Assembly: GCF_042186555.1 (NCBI RefSeq)
Contig: NC_133324.1
Coordinates: 129,797,655-129,861,654, forward strand
DNA from: Aquarana catesbeiana
Lineage: Eukaryota; Chordata; Amphibia; Anura; Ranidae
Length of the DNA: 64,000 bases
Direction of reading: 5' to 3'
Shown here: positions 21,536 to 31,921 of the stretch, piece after piece
Layout: each line of letters starts with the position of its first letter
Position numbering within the stretch: position 1 is the stretch's first letter
The notes under the pieces: generated by a model
Seen by the model: the letters and a program-made list of their open reading frames with translations, nothing else
Databases searched by the model: none
What the model was told of the DNA's origin: nothing
Program-made: the position numbers and the translations under genes

Positions 21536-24500
21536 CAGTGGCGGCCCGTCCATAGGGGGCGCCCGGGTGCCGCCCCCCCCCTCCTGTAGTCACCAAAAGA
21601 AAAAAGAAAAACAAAAGGCCCCTTTAAGAAAAAAAAAATTTGAAAAAAAGTCCTTTAACTAAGTGCACTGTGTTCGGGCGCCGGACACAGTGCACTATGG
21701 GAAGCGCTACGTCAATGCAATCACGAGATTGCAGACGCGGTGCTTCATTGGTGGGGTTTGGAGCTGCTTTGCGTCGCAATCCATCCTGCCGAGCAACATC
21801 TGCCTGGCCGGGTGCTTTGTTCTCAGTGTGAGAACAAAGTAACTTCTGGCGCACTACAAAAAGATGGCTGCCATGAGGACTAATCCCCTTGTGTTCAGTG
21901 GAGAGGGGAGGCCCCTCTCCACTGAACACACGGAGGAAGCCAGGAACTAGCTACAGACGTGGCTTGAAGGAGTGCTGTGCTGCTGGGGACACAGATGTGA
22001 GGAGGACCCTGCTGCTCTGCTGATGGGGACACAGATGTAAGGAGGGACTCCGCAGGGGACCACGGATGTAAGGAGGGACTCCGCTGGGGACACAGATGTA
22101 AGGAGGGGCTCCGCTGGGGACATGGATGTAATGAGGGGCACCGCTGGGGACACAGATGTATGGAGGGGCTCTGCTGGGGACACAGATGTAAGGAGGGGCT
22201 CTGCTGGGGACACAGATGTATGGAGGAGCTCTGCTGGGGACACAGATGTAAGGAGGGGCTCCACTGGGGACACAGATGTAAGGAGGGACTCCGCTGGGCA
22301 CACAGATGTAAGGAGGGACTTGGCTGGGGACACAAATGGAAGGAGGGGCTCCGCTGGGGACACAGATGTAAGGAGGGACTCCGCTGGGAACACAGATGTA
22401 AGGAAGGACTCCACTGGGGACACAGATGTATGGAGGGACTCCACTGGGGACACAGATGTAAGGAGGGGCTCCGCTGGGGACACAGATGTAAGGAGGGACT
22501 CCGCTGGGAACACAGATGTAAGGAAGGACTCCACTGGGGACACAGATGTATGGAGGGACTCCACTGGGGACACAGATGTAAGGAGGGGCTCCGCTGGGGA
22601 CACAGATGTAAGGAGAGGCTCCACTGGGGACACAGATGTAAGGAGGGGCTCCACTGGGGACACAGATGTAAGGAGGGGCTCTGCTGGGGACACAGATGCA
22701 AGGAGGGGCTCCGCTGACAGGGACACAGATGTAAGGAGGGACTCCACTGATGGGGATACAGATGTAAGGAGGTACTCCGCTGACGGGGACACAGATGTAA
22801 GGAGGGACCCCGCTGGGGGCACCTGATGTAAGGAGGGACTCTGCTGGGGCACCTGATGTAATGAAGGACTCTGCTGGGGCACCTGATGTAAGGAGGGACT
22901 CCACAGGAGGCACCTGATGTAAGGAGGGACTCTGCTGGGGGCACCTGATGTAAGGATGGACTCCGCTGGGGACACAGATGTAAGGAGGGACTGCGCTGGG
23001 TACACAGATGTATGGAGGGACTCTGCTGTTGACACAGATCTAAGGAGGGGCTCCACTGGGGACACAGATGTAAGGAGGGACTCCACTGGGCACACAGATG
23101 TAAGGAGGGACTCGGCTGGGGACACAAATGTAAGGAGGAGCTCCGCTGGGGACACAGATGTACGGAGGGACTCCGCTGGGGACACAGAAGTAAGGAAGGA
23201 CTCCACTGGGGATACAGATGTATGGAGGGGCTCCGCTGGGGACACAGATGTAAGGAGTGGCTCTGCTGGGGACACAGATGTAAGGAGGGGCTCCGCTGGG
23301 GACACAGATGTAAGGAGAGGCTCTGCTGGGGACACAGATGTAAGGAGGGGCTCCACTGATGGGGAGACAGATGTAAGGAGGGACTCCACTGATGGGGACA
23401 CAGATGTAAGGAGGGACTCCGCTGATGGGGACACAGATGTAAGGAGGGACCCCGCTGGGGGCACCTGATGTAAGGAGGGACTCCGCTGGGGGCACCTGAT
23501 GTAATGAGGGACTCCGCTGGGGCACCTGATGTAAGGAGGGACTCCGCAGGAGGCACCTGATGTAAGCAGGGACTCTGCTGGGGCACCTGATGTAAGGAGG
23601 GACTCCGCTGGGGACACAGATGTAAGGCGGGACTCCGCTGGGTACACAGATGTATGGAGGGACTCCGCTGTGGACAGAGATGTAAGGAGGGGCTCTGCTG
23701 GGGACACACACAGATATAAGGAGGGACCCCGCTAACAGGGACACAGATGTAAGAAGGGACTTCTCTGACGGGGACACAGATGTAAGGAGGGACTCCGCTG
23801 ATGGGCATACAGATGTAAGGAGGGACCCCACTGGGGGCACCTGATGTAAGGAGGGACTCTGCTGGGGGCACCTGATGTAATGAGGGACTCCGCTGGGGCA
23901 CCTGATGTAAGGAGGGACTCCACAGGAGGCACCTGATGTAAGGAGGGACTCTGCTGGGGGCACCTGATGTAAGGATGGACTCAGCTGGGGACACAGATGT
24001 AAGGAGGGACTGCGCTGGGTACACAGATGTATGGAGGGACTCTGCTGTGGACACAGATGTAAGGAGTGGCTCCACTGGGGACACAGATGTAAGGAGGGGC
24101 TCCACTGGGGACACAGATGTAAGGAGGGACTCCACTGGGCACACAGATGTAAGGAGGGACTCGGCTGGGGACACAAATGTAAGGAGGGGCTCCGCTGGGG
24201 ACACAGATGTACGGAGGGACTCCGCTGGGGACACAGATGTAAGGAAGGACTCCACTGGGGACACAGATGTATGGAGGGGGTCCGCTGGGGACACAGATGT
24301 AAGGAGGGGCTCTGCTGGGGACACAGATGTAAGGAGGGACGCCGCTGGGGACACAGATGTAAGGAAGGACTCCACTGGGGACACAGATGTATGGAGGGGC
24401 TCCGCTGGGGACACAGATGTAAGGAGGGGCTCTGCTGGGGACACAGATGTAAGGAGGGGCTCCGCTGGGGACACAGATGTAAGGAGATGCTCTGCTGGGG

Positions 24501-25867
24501 ACACAGATGTAAGGAGGTGCTCCGCTGATGGGGACACAGATTTAAGGAGGGACTCCACTGATGGGGACACAGATGTAAGGAGGGACTCCGCTGACAGGGA
24601 CACAGATGTAAGGAGGGACCCCGCTGGGGGCACCTGATGTAAGGAGGGACTCCGCTGGGGGCACCTGATGTAATGAGGGACTCCGCTGGGGCACCTGATG
24701 TAAGGAGGGACCCCGCTGGGGGCACCTGATGTAAGGAGGGACTCCGCTGGGGGCACCTGATGTAATGAGGGACTCCGCTGGGGCACCTGATGTAAGGAGG
24801 GACTCCGCAGGAGGCACCTGATGTAAGGAGGGACTCTGCTGGGGCGCCCGATGTAAGGAGGGACTCCGCTGGGGACACAGATGTAAGGTGGGACTCCGCT
24901 GGGTACACAGATGTATGGAGGGACTCCGCTGTGGACACAGATGTAAGGAGGGGCTCTGCTGGGGACACAGATGTAAGGAGGGGCTCCGCTGGGGACACTG
25001 ATGTAAGGAGGGACTCCGCTGACAGGGACACAGATGTAAGAAGGGACTTCTCTGATGGGGACACAGATGTAAGGAGGGACTCCGCTGACGGGGATACAGA
25101 TGTAAGGAGGGACTCCGCTGGGGCACCTGATGTAAGGAGGGACTCTGCTGGGGGCACCTAATGTAAGGAGGTAAGGAGGGACAACGCTGGGGGCATCTGA
25201 TGTAAGGAGGGACTCTGCTGGGGCACCTGATGTAAGGAGGGGCTCTGCTGGGGTCACCTGATGTAAGGAAGAACTCTGCTGGGGGCACCTGATGTAAGGA
25301 GGGGCTCCGCTGGGGGCACCTGATGTAAGGAGGGACTCTGCTGAGGGCACCTGATGTAAGGAGGGACTCTGCTGGGGGGCACCTGATGTAAGGAGGGACT
25401 CTGCTGGGGCACCTGATGTAAGGAGGGACTCTGCTGGGGGGCACCTGATGTAAGGATGGACTCCGCTGGGGATACCTGATGTAATATATTATGGTGAGTT
25501 TAATTATTTCATTTTATATTACAATGTTATAATAGAAATAATGTGCTTCAATCATCCTGACACCATAACAACAATGGTGCCAGGATGATTGAAGTGCTAA
25601 CACCAGGTGTTTGGAGTATCTGTATCTGCTGATTGTTAAACTTTCTAGAATACACATATTTCTATTGTTGTGTAGGATCTCAGCCTGCTGTCCCTCCCTC
25701 TCTCCCTCCCTCCATCCCTCGTTCATCTCAGACGCTAACCACATCACCTTAGAGCCACACCCACTATTTTGCTGAAACCATGCCCATTTTCACCAAGTGG
25801 GAGGGGTCAAAAAGGAAGGACATGGTCTGCCCCCCCCCCCATCCTAAAACTTCACCAGCCACCACTG
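21536..25867 (-). mobile_element. Non-autonomous hAT-type element filled by a 30-bp minisatellite (copy B, complete)
   Basis: Termini CAGTGGCGGCCCGT (21536) and, on the other strand, CAGTGGTGGCTGGTG (25867) are hAT-like. The flanking 8-bp sequences gtctatat (21528-21535) and gtcaatat (25868-25875) differ at one position. Joining the flanks restores a continuous Tc1 transposase, which proves the boundaries. About 3.5 of its 4.3 kb is minisatellite. The right flank (25495-25860) is shared with copy A at 16705, while the left flank (21540-21970) is not shared. Confidence 0.88.
21975..25490. repeat. 30-bp minisatellite, about 117 copies (copy B)
   Basis: The unit combines 'ggggacacagatgtaagga' with 'gggactccgct'. 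A subtype with 'gggcacctgatgtaagga' is clustered at the right end and in blocks. A marker 'taaggatgga' at 22951 recurs at 23970, a 1019-bp period of about 34 units, showing block duplication. Strand composition is strongly purine-biased. Frames stay open for up to 1151 codons on the minus strand (25350-21895), with products made only of repeated P/S/V/L-rich units, so I do not call a gene. Confidence 0.95.
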
Positions 25868-26039
25868 GTCAATATGGACCAAAATCTCTACGGAATGTTT
25901 CCAACACCTTGTTGAATCTATGCCAGAAATAAGGCAGTTCTGAAGGCTAAATGGGGTCCAACCCCGTACTAGCAGTGTACCTAATAAAGTGGCCAGTGAG
26001 TGTATATAATCACTTTTCCTTATCCCCTTCATAAAAAGG

Positions 26040-26415
26040 ATCCCCAGGCACCTGTGGTTCTCCCCTAACACAACCACTTGAATTCTGTCTTCATAGTAGG
26101 GAGCATCACACGTCTATGCTCACAACCTAATTGTGTGTACTTACTCCCCTGATAGTTAGAAACCCTGGGCCTCTGAGATCCTTGCTTACATAATCACGTG
26201 CCCTTATTCTCTTCATAGTATGGAACCCAGGGCCCCTGCTTACATCATTGTTTGTCTTTACGCTCCTCATATTAGGGAACCCCTGAGCTCCTGTGACCCC
26301 CACCTTCATAATTGCTTGCCCTATTATTTTCATAGTAGGAAACCCTGGATCCCAACTTACATTATTGTTCATGTTTACTCTTCTCGTATTAGGGAACCCC
26401 TGAGCTCCTGTAATA
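26040..26415. repeat. Diverged tandem repeat with alternating 63/54-bp spacing
   Basis: The motif 'tagtagggaaccc' or close variants recurs at about 26094, 26151, 26214, 26268, 26331 and 26385. After the first interval (57) the spacings run 63, 54, 63, 54, implying a 117-bp dimeric unit. Copies also share 'gcttacat' and 'cctgagctcctg'. Confidence 0.65.
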
Positions 26416-26605
26416 GAGGAGAAATCTTTCAATGGATGAGGACACTAGTTCTGGTGATAACCAGGCACTTCCTCATCTTGGAGAGAATTCCTTTCACTTT
26501 TTTTGACAGGAAGTGAAGGGAAATATCCCCAAATGGAACATATATTGCAAAAATAACCTGACAGGGGTTATAACCCTCCCTTACTCTATCCAAAATAAAA
26601 AAAAT

Positions 26606-28300
26606 GCAAAATAATAGTGCGCCAACCAGAGGGCAGAGCAGCCAACACAACAATCAGACAAATTGTAAATCAGATATAAAAATAAGTGTGGCGCTAAAAC
26701 AATGTACGTTATTGAGCAAAGCCAAACTAAATGTTATCTGAAAGGCAGTATGCGCAACAAAGTATATTAATGAAACTGAATCATATAAGGACTATTAGTT
26801 GACACTAACAGAGATAAATGGGCAATATAAGCCTGAAGGTGTATAAGTGAACCATATAAATAAATCAAATATAAACTATTGATGAAAACCTGAAGTGAAA
26901 GAGTGACAAAACAAAATAGGTGTAAATAAAACGGAAAAAAAAGGAACTACAAATCCCACCAATGGGGAGGAGCGGTTCTATATACGTGGACCAAAAATTA
27001 TGTGGTGATATTCAACATCACAAAATTGTGTAAGCAACGCAAATGAGATTAAGCGTGTGGTGAAAAGGTACAAAGAATATTTTTGGCATAAAAAATAGTG
27101 AACATATAAACTTCTAATGAAACTAATAGTCCATCTTGAACTTGATGTCACAAAGTCCAAATAATGCAAATAGGGACGATCAACAGCCGCCAGGGTTGGT
27201 GATGAGGGGACATAAGATCCGAGGATGGCATCCACAAAAGAAGATATCAGACATCTATATGAAAGGGATAGGCATAAATACCCTTATATGATATACCCCA
27301 GTCGAAGTCCCATTGGACGAAACGCGTAGGGTCTGTTATGCCTGTCTTGCCACCATTTGAATTTTAGCGCTTTATCCACTTTGTACTTCTTTTTAAAGAA
27401 CCAGAGTGTTTTTTACCATTTTTTTAATAAAGCTTGTTATAAGCTGATTTACACTATGGGGAAGTCTCCGTTTTTTTCCCTTTACTTTTGAGGACCGACA
27501 TCCCGTCCTTGAGGCCGGATCTGCTTTAAGTACCCTCCGCTAACATCTTCGATGCTATAGGAAGTTGGGTCGGTGAGTGTTGTCATCCCTTCATCATCCT
27601 CAGCTGTTGGGAACCAGGAGCTTTTCCCCCCGCTCCACTACAAGCCTGTTAGACTCCCAAGTCGTTGGCTGGGAGTCCACCATTGCCGGTAAGGGTATTT
27701 ATGCTTATCCCTTTCATATAGATGTCTGATATCTTCTTTTGTGGATGCCATCCTCGGATGTTATGTCCCCTCATCACCAACCCTGGCGGCTGTTGATCGT
27801 CCCTATTTGCATTATTTGGACTCTGTGACATCAAGTTCAAGATGGACTATTAGTTTCATTAGAAGTTTATATGTTCACTATTTTTTATGCCAAAAATATT
27901 CTTTGTACCTTTTCACCACACGCTTAATTTCATTTGCGTTGCTTACACAATTTTGTGATGTTGAATATCACCACATAATTTTTGGTCCACGTATATAGAA
28001 CCGCTCCTCCCCATTGGTGGGATTTGTAGTTCCTTTTTTTTCCGTTTTATTTACACCTATTTTGTTTTGTCACTCTTTCACTTCAGGTGTTCATCAATAG
28101 TTTATATTTGATTTATTTATACGGTTCACTTATACACCTTCAGGCTTATATTGCCCATTTATCTCTGTTAGTGTCAACTAATAGTCCTTATATGATTCAG
28201 TTTCATTAATATACTTTGTTGCGCATACTGCCTTTCAGATAACATTCAGTTTGGCTTTGCTCAATAACGTACATTGTTTTAGCGCCACACTTATTTTTAT
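26606..28300 (+). mobile_element. Inverted-repeat retroposon-like insertion 1 with 14-bp target duplication
   Basis: aaaataaaaaaaat at 26592-26605 is repeated exactly at 28301-28314. The arms 26676-27286 and 27690-28300, about 611 bp each, are near-identical inverted copies, for example 'aaaataagtgtggcgctaaa' near 26679 and its complement near 28280. The spacer (27287-27689) holds GTCC-CATT-GGAC-GAAAC-GCGT at 27307-27327 and an AATAAA at about 27426. An extra 70 bp lies outside the left arm. Frames in the two arms encode the same meaningless peptide because the arms match. Confidence 0.85.
27299..27327 (+). ncRNA. Hammerhead-ribozyme-like core, degenerate
   Basis: CAGTCGA at 27299-27305 stands where a hammerhead has CUGANGA, with two substitutions. 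A 4-bp hairpin GTCC/GGAC with loop CATT follows, then GAAA and CGCGT. The GAAA-CGCG side is intact but the 5' core is not, so activity is unlikely. The assignment rests on layout and is inference. Confidence 0.35.
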
Positions 28301-28314
28301 AAAATAAAAAAAAT

Positions 28315-28507
28315 AATACAACATTTAATTAATTATTATACATTTATTATATTAATTAGAATTTATCATTAGAAGTTATTTAATTTATTATTAACATTTA
28401 CTGAAAAGGCATTAGATTTATTATTTCAAATGCATCAGATTTATTAATGGTTATATTATTAGAAATGTTTTAAATATATGAAAAGATACAGTAGATTATT
28501 ACAAATG
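28315..28507. repeat. Left remnant of the 35-bp A+T-rich satellite
   Basis: 'attattagaaatg'- and 'agatttatta'-type words, diverged, continue across the Tc1 insertion at 28510-31921 into the ordered array at 31922-32957. The Tc1 element therefore landed inside the satellite. Confidence 0.65.
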
Positions 28508-29296
28508 TACAGTGGGGAAAATAATTATTTGATCCCCTGAAGATTTTTGTAAGTTTGCCCAAGAAATTAAGGGTCTTTAATTTCTGTTATAGGTGTATTT
28601 TAAATCATAGAGAAAAAATACCAATCAAAAATCCAGAAAAAAACACATGATCCAAATGTTATAAATTGAGTTGCAGTTCAGTGAGTAAAATACATTAGTA
28701 TTTGATCCCCAAGCAAAACATGACTTAGTACTTGGTGGAGAAATCCTTGTTGGCAGGCACAGAGGTAATATGTTTCTTGTAGTTGTTTACCAGGTTTGGA
28801 CACATCTCAGTAGGGATTTTGGTCCACTCTTATTTACAGATCTTCTCTAAATCCTTAAGGTTTCTTAGCTGTCGCTTGGCAACTCAAAGTTTCAGCTCCC
28901 TCCATAAATTTTCTATAGGATTAAGGTCTGGAGACTGACTAGGCTACTCTCTGTCCTTAATGTGTTTCTTCTTGAGCCACTCTTTTGTTGCCTTGTCAGT
29001 ATGTTTTGGGTCATTGTCATGCTGGAAGACCCATCCATGACCCATTTTCAGTGTTCTGGCTGAAGGAAGAAGGTTCTCATCCAATATTTTACAATATGTG
29101 GCCCCGTCCACTGGCCCCTCAATGTGGCAAAGTCAGTCTGTACCTTTAGCAGAAAAACAGCCCCAAAGCATAATGTTTTCACCTCCGTGCTTAACTGTAG
29201 GGATAGTGTTCTTAGGGTCATAGTCAGCATTGTTCTCAATTTAGGTCTCATCTGACTACAGCACTTTCTTCCAATCCTTCTCTGAATCATTTAGAT

Positions 29297-29438
29297 CAGG
29301 GGTAGGCAACATGGGGCCCTCCAGCTGTTGTGGAACTACATTTCCCATGAGACATTGCAAGGCTGGCAGTTACTCACAGAGGCATGATGGGACTTGTAGT
29401 TCTGCAGCAGCTGGAGGGCCCCAGGTTGCCTACCCCTG
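29297..29438. mobile_element. hAT MITE, 142 bp
   Basis: CAGGGGTAGGCAAC at the left and GTTGCCTACCCCTG at the right are perfect inverted ends. The inner arms 'gggccctccagctg' and 'cagctggagggcccc' extend the palindrome. The 8-bp flanks atttagat (29289) and atttacat (29439) differ at one base. Confidence 0.92.
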
Positions 29439-29479
29439 ATTTACATTCATTGGCAAACTTCAGACAGGCCTGTACATGT

Positions 29480-29832
29480 CTTGTCAATATTCCTATTGCA
29501 CACATTCCTGGAAAGTATGGCTCATAAAATGGTGTGTGCGGTAGCGATTACCAGTTGGGTCCTGGAAACATCAAGCAAGTGTACATATTCGCCAGCACAC
29601 CATGGATCAACACTTCTGTCCAAATGTTTCTTTTATTGAGAAAGATCACATCACAGAGATAAGCGCAATGTTTCAGAGCCGTGCAGGTCCCTTCATCATG
29701 GCATGTGATGACGAAGGGGCCCTGCGCGGCTCCGAAACATTGCACATCTCTGTGATGTGATCTTTTTCAATAAAAAAAAACCTTTGGACAGCAGTGTTGA
29801 TCGATGGTGTGCTGGCCAATATGTACACGGGA
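29480..29832. mobile_element. Inverted-repeat retroposon-like insertion 2 with about 10-bp target duplication
   Basis: ctgtacatgt occurs at 29470-29479 and again at 29833-29842, within Tc1 transposase sequence that becomes continuous when the interval is removed. The interior folds on itself: 'attcgccagcacaccatgg' near 29587 against 'ccatgg/cgatggtgtgctggcca' near 29800, and 'gatcacatcacagaga' against 'tctctgtgatgtgatc'. Both arms carry TGATGA...GAAAC motifs near the centre (minus 29670-29699, plus 29709-29740). Confidence 0.7.
29670..29740. ncRNA. Pair of hammerhead-like motifs in opposite orientation
   Basis: On the minus strand ATGATGA (29699-29693) is followed by AGGGACC, a short loop, GGCTCT and GAAAC (29674-29670). 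The heptamer matches CUGAUGA at six of seven positions. On the plus strand TGATGA at about 29709 precedes a GGGGCC/GGCTCC hairpin and then GAAAC near 29733, with a few extra bases. This is the closest approach to a full hammerhead core in the window, but the terminal stems I and III are not convincingly closed. Confidence 0.4.
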
Positions 29833-30907
29833 CTGTACATGTGCCTTCTTGAGGAGGGGGACCTTGCGGACGCTGGAGAATTTCAATCCATGGCGTTGTA
29901 TTGTGTTACCAATGGTTTGTTTGGTGACTGTGGTCCCAACTGCCTTCAGATCATTCACAAGCTCCTCACGTGTAGTTCTGGGCGTATCCCTCACATTTCT
30001 CATGATCATCCCTACCCCATGAGGCAAAATCTTGCACGGAGCACCAGACCGAGGGCTATTGATGGGTATTTTGTATTTCTTCCATTTGCAAAAAATCGCT
30101 CCAACAGTTGCCTCCTTCTCTCCAATCGTCTTGCTGATGGTCTTGTAGCCCATTCCAGCCTTGTACAGGTCTACTATCTTGTCCCTGACATCTTTTGACA
30201 GCTCTTTGGTCTCGCACATGATGGTGAGCTTTGAATGGAAGAAAGATTCTGTGGACAGGTGGTTTTTATACACATAATGAGTTGTCATTATAAGCACCTT
30301 CTTAAACTGACAGGACTAATCTGTGTACCACATGATCACATACTGTAGCCAGTCTGTGGGAGCCAGAATTATTGTTGGTTGGTAGGGGATCAAATACTTA
30401 TTTTACTCGCTGAACTGCAACTAGATTTATAACATTTGGATTATGTGTTTTTTCTGGCTTTTTGGTTGATATTCTGTCTTTATCGTTTAACATACACCTA
30501 TGATAAAAATGATAGACGCTTAATTTCTTTGTAAGTGGGCAAACTTACACAATCTAGGGGTATGGGAAAGAGGAAGGTGGCGCTGCCCCTTAACTAAAGA
30601 GTGACTTTCAGAAGTGTATCACACTTTGCATCAGTGAGTGCAAGCGTTAAATTAATCCACAATAGTGTAGTGTATTAAACCACTATAAATGCTTATGATA
30701 GTAAATAAACTATAAAGTGCAATGTGCTAATATATCACTAAATGTGTGACACAGCTATACCATGAATGTGCAAGATCACACAAATATACAATTAACTTCA
30801 AATAAAAGCTGTCAGTATATGAAAAATATATATACTCCTCTAAAAATAATCCTCATAAAAATAATAATAAACCAAAACAAAGTGTCCTCATGTGAAAAAA
30901 AAAAAAA

Positions 30908-30972
<65 letters not shown>
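30908..30972. repeat. (TA)n microsatellite, left arm
   Basis: About 30 TA units at the inner edge of the left arm. A matching tract lies at 31388-31440. Confidence 0.95.
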
Positions 30973-30979
<7 letters not shown>

Positions 30980-31384
30980 AAAAGCCAGATGGCTTCACTG
31001 CGTTTTATCTTCCTTGATTTTGTTGGTCGGGCATAAGGTTTGCCCCGCTTTTTATACTGTGTGGCTAATAAATATTTTTATTAAACGGAGTCACGCTATG
31101 AGAACCCATTTTTTATATCCACTTATATGAGGATATCCTGCGCTTGGTGTACCATGGATGGGTGATTGGTCTGGATATTGCTACTAAAGCAAACTTGATG
31201 ACACGCGCTTTACCCCTGCAGGGGTACAAAGATCTGGTGAGTGTGGAACCAAAGGGGAGCACTACTGTCACTTCATCATTTTGTTGCACTGGAGTCACGA
31301 ATAAGTGTATGTACAGAGCACTTAGGACATCTGTACAAGTCACTTGGGAATATTGCATATATTTATACTAAAGACTGAATTTTT

Positions 31385-31387
<3 letters not shown>

Positions 31388-31440
<53 letters not shown>
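31388..31440. repeat. (TA)n microsatellite, right arm
   Basis: About 26 TA units mirrored to 30908-30972, so the tract was already present when the inverted structure formed, or it expanded in both arms. Confidence 0.95.
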
Positions 31441-31444
<4 letters not shown>

Positions 31445-31921
31445 TTATTTTTTCACATGAGGATACTTTGTTTTGGTTTATTATATATTTTTTTTGAGGA
31501 TTATTTTTAGAGGAGTATATACTCTTTCATATACTCACAGCTTTTATTTGGAATTAATCGTGTATTTGTGTAATCTTGCACATTCACGGTAAAGCTGTGT
31601 CACACATTTGGTGCTATATTAGCACATTGCACTTTATAGTTTATTTACTATCATAAGCATTTGTAGTGGTTTAATACACCACACTATTGCGGATCAATTT
31701 AACACGCACTCACTGATGTGAAGTGTAATACACTACTGAAGGTCACTCTTCAGTTAGGGGGCAGCGCCACCTTCCTCTTTCCCATACCCCTGTATTTCAG
31801 TCGCTCCAATTTCTGGAGTTTTTCAGAGGAGGCAGCAGCCCGACATAATCCTATGTGCAGAATCTTATTACTTATAAACTTACACAATCTGCAGGGGATC
31901 CAATAATTATTTCCCCCACTG

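Larger units (their letters stand above)
20550..26002 (+). mobile_element. Tc1/mariner element 1, split by a 4.3-kb hAT insertion
   Basis: The inverted ends GGCCACTTTATTAGGTACAC (about 20558) and its complement (about 25967-25994) are present, with the element running from 20550 to 26002 and flanked by TA at 20548-20549 and 26003-26004. These ends belong to a Tc1-like family widespread in fish and amphibians. Without the insertion the element would be about 1.1 kb, somewhat short for an intact Tc1. Confidence 0.9.
28800..30225 (-). pseudogene. Tc1-like transposase remnant, minus strand
   Basis: The N-terminus begins at about 30220 with MCETKELSKDVRDKIVDLYK, then Y-K-T-I-S-K-T-I-G and W-K-K-Y, the paired-type HTH of Tc1 transposases. 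It runs through a G-A-P-like GRPR-region remnant, T-T-R-E-E-L and T-V-T-K-Q-T-I. The open part is about 130 codons. The catalytic half (28800-29300) is broken by stops and by the insertions. Human-wide homologues of this group end in W-P-x-Q-S-P-D-L-N-P-I-E, which is not intact here. Confidence 0.85.
30556..31875 (+). mobile_element. Inverted-repeat retroposon-like insertion 3 with 15-bp target duplication
   Basis: aaacttacacaatct at 30541-30555 is repeated exactly at 31876-31890, in Tc1 end sequence. The arms about 30556-30905 and 31445-31791 are inverted copies ('atgggaaagaggaaggtggc' and its complement near 31780). Each arm is followed inward by a TA microsatellite. An 84-bp tail (31792-31875) lies outside the right arm. 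The centre (30975-31385) has AATAAA near 31069 and no open frame of interest. Confidence 0.88.
28510..31921 (-). mobile_element. Tc1/mariner element 2 with three nested insertions
   Basis: The ends CAGTGGGGAAAATAATTATT (28510) and, on the other strand, CAGTGGGGGAAATAATTATT (31921) are flanked by TA at 28508-28509 and 31922-31923. The transposase lies on the minus strand. Insertions are a hAT MITE (29297-29438), an inverted-repeat insertion (about 29480-29832) and a larger inverted-repeat insertion (30556-31875). Removing them leaves about 1.6 kb, the normal size for a Tc1 element. Confidence 0.92.

Noticed and set aside
22122..24637. Plus-strand D-T-D-V-R-R repeat frames as a repeat protein
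   Set aside because: They are the complement of the same minisatellite and change identity with each unit variant. No domain is present outside the array.
26978..27998. Duplicate small gene encoding the same 85-residue peptide on opposite strands
   Set aside because: The two frames are the inverted arms of one insertion. The peptide has no recognisable domain.
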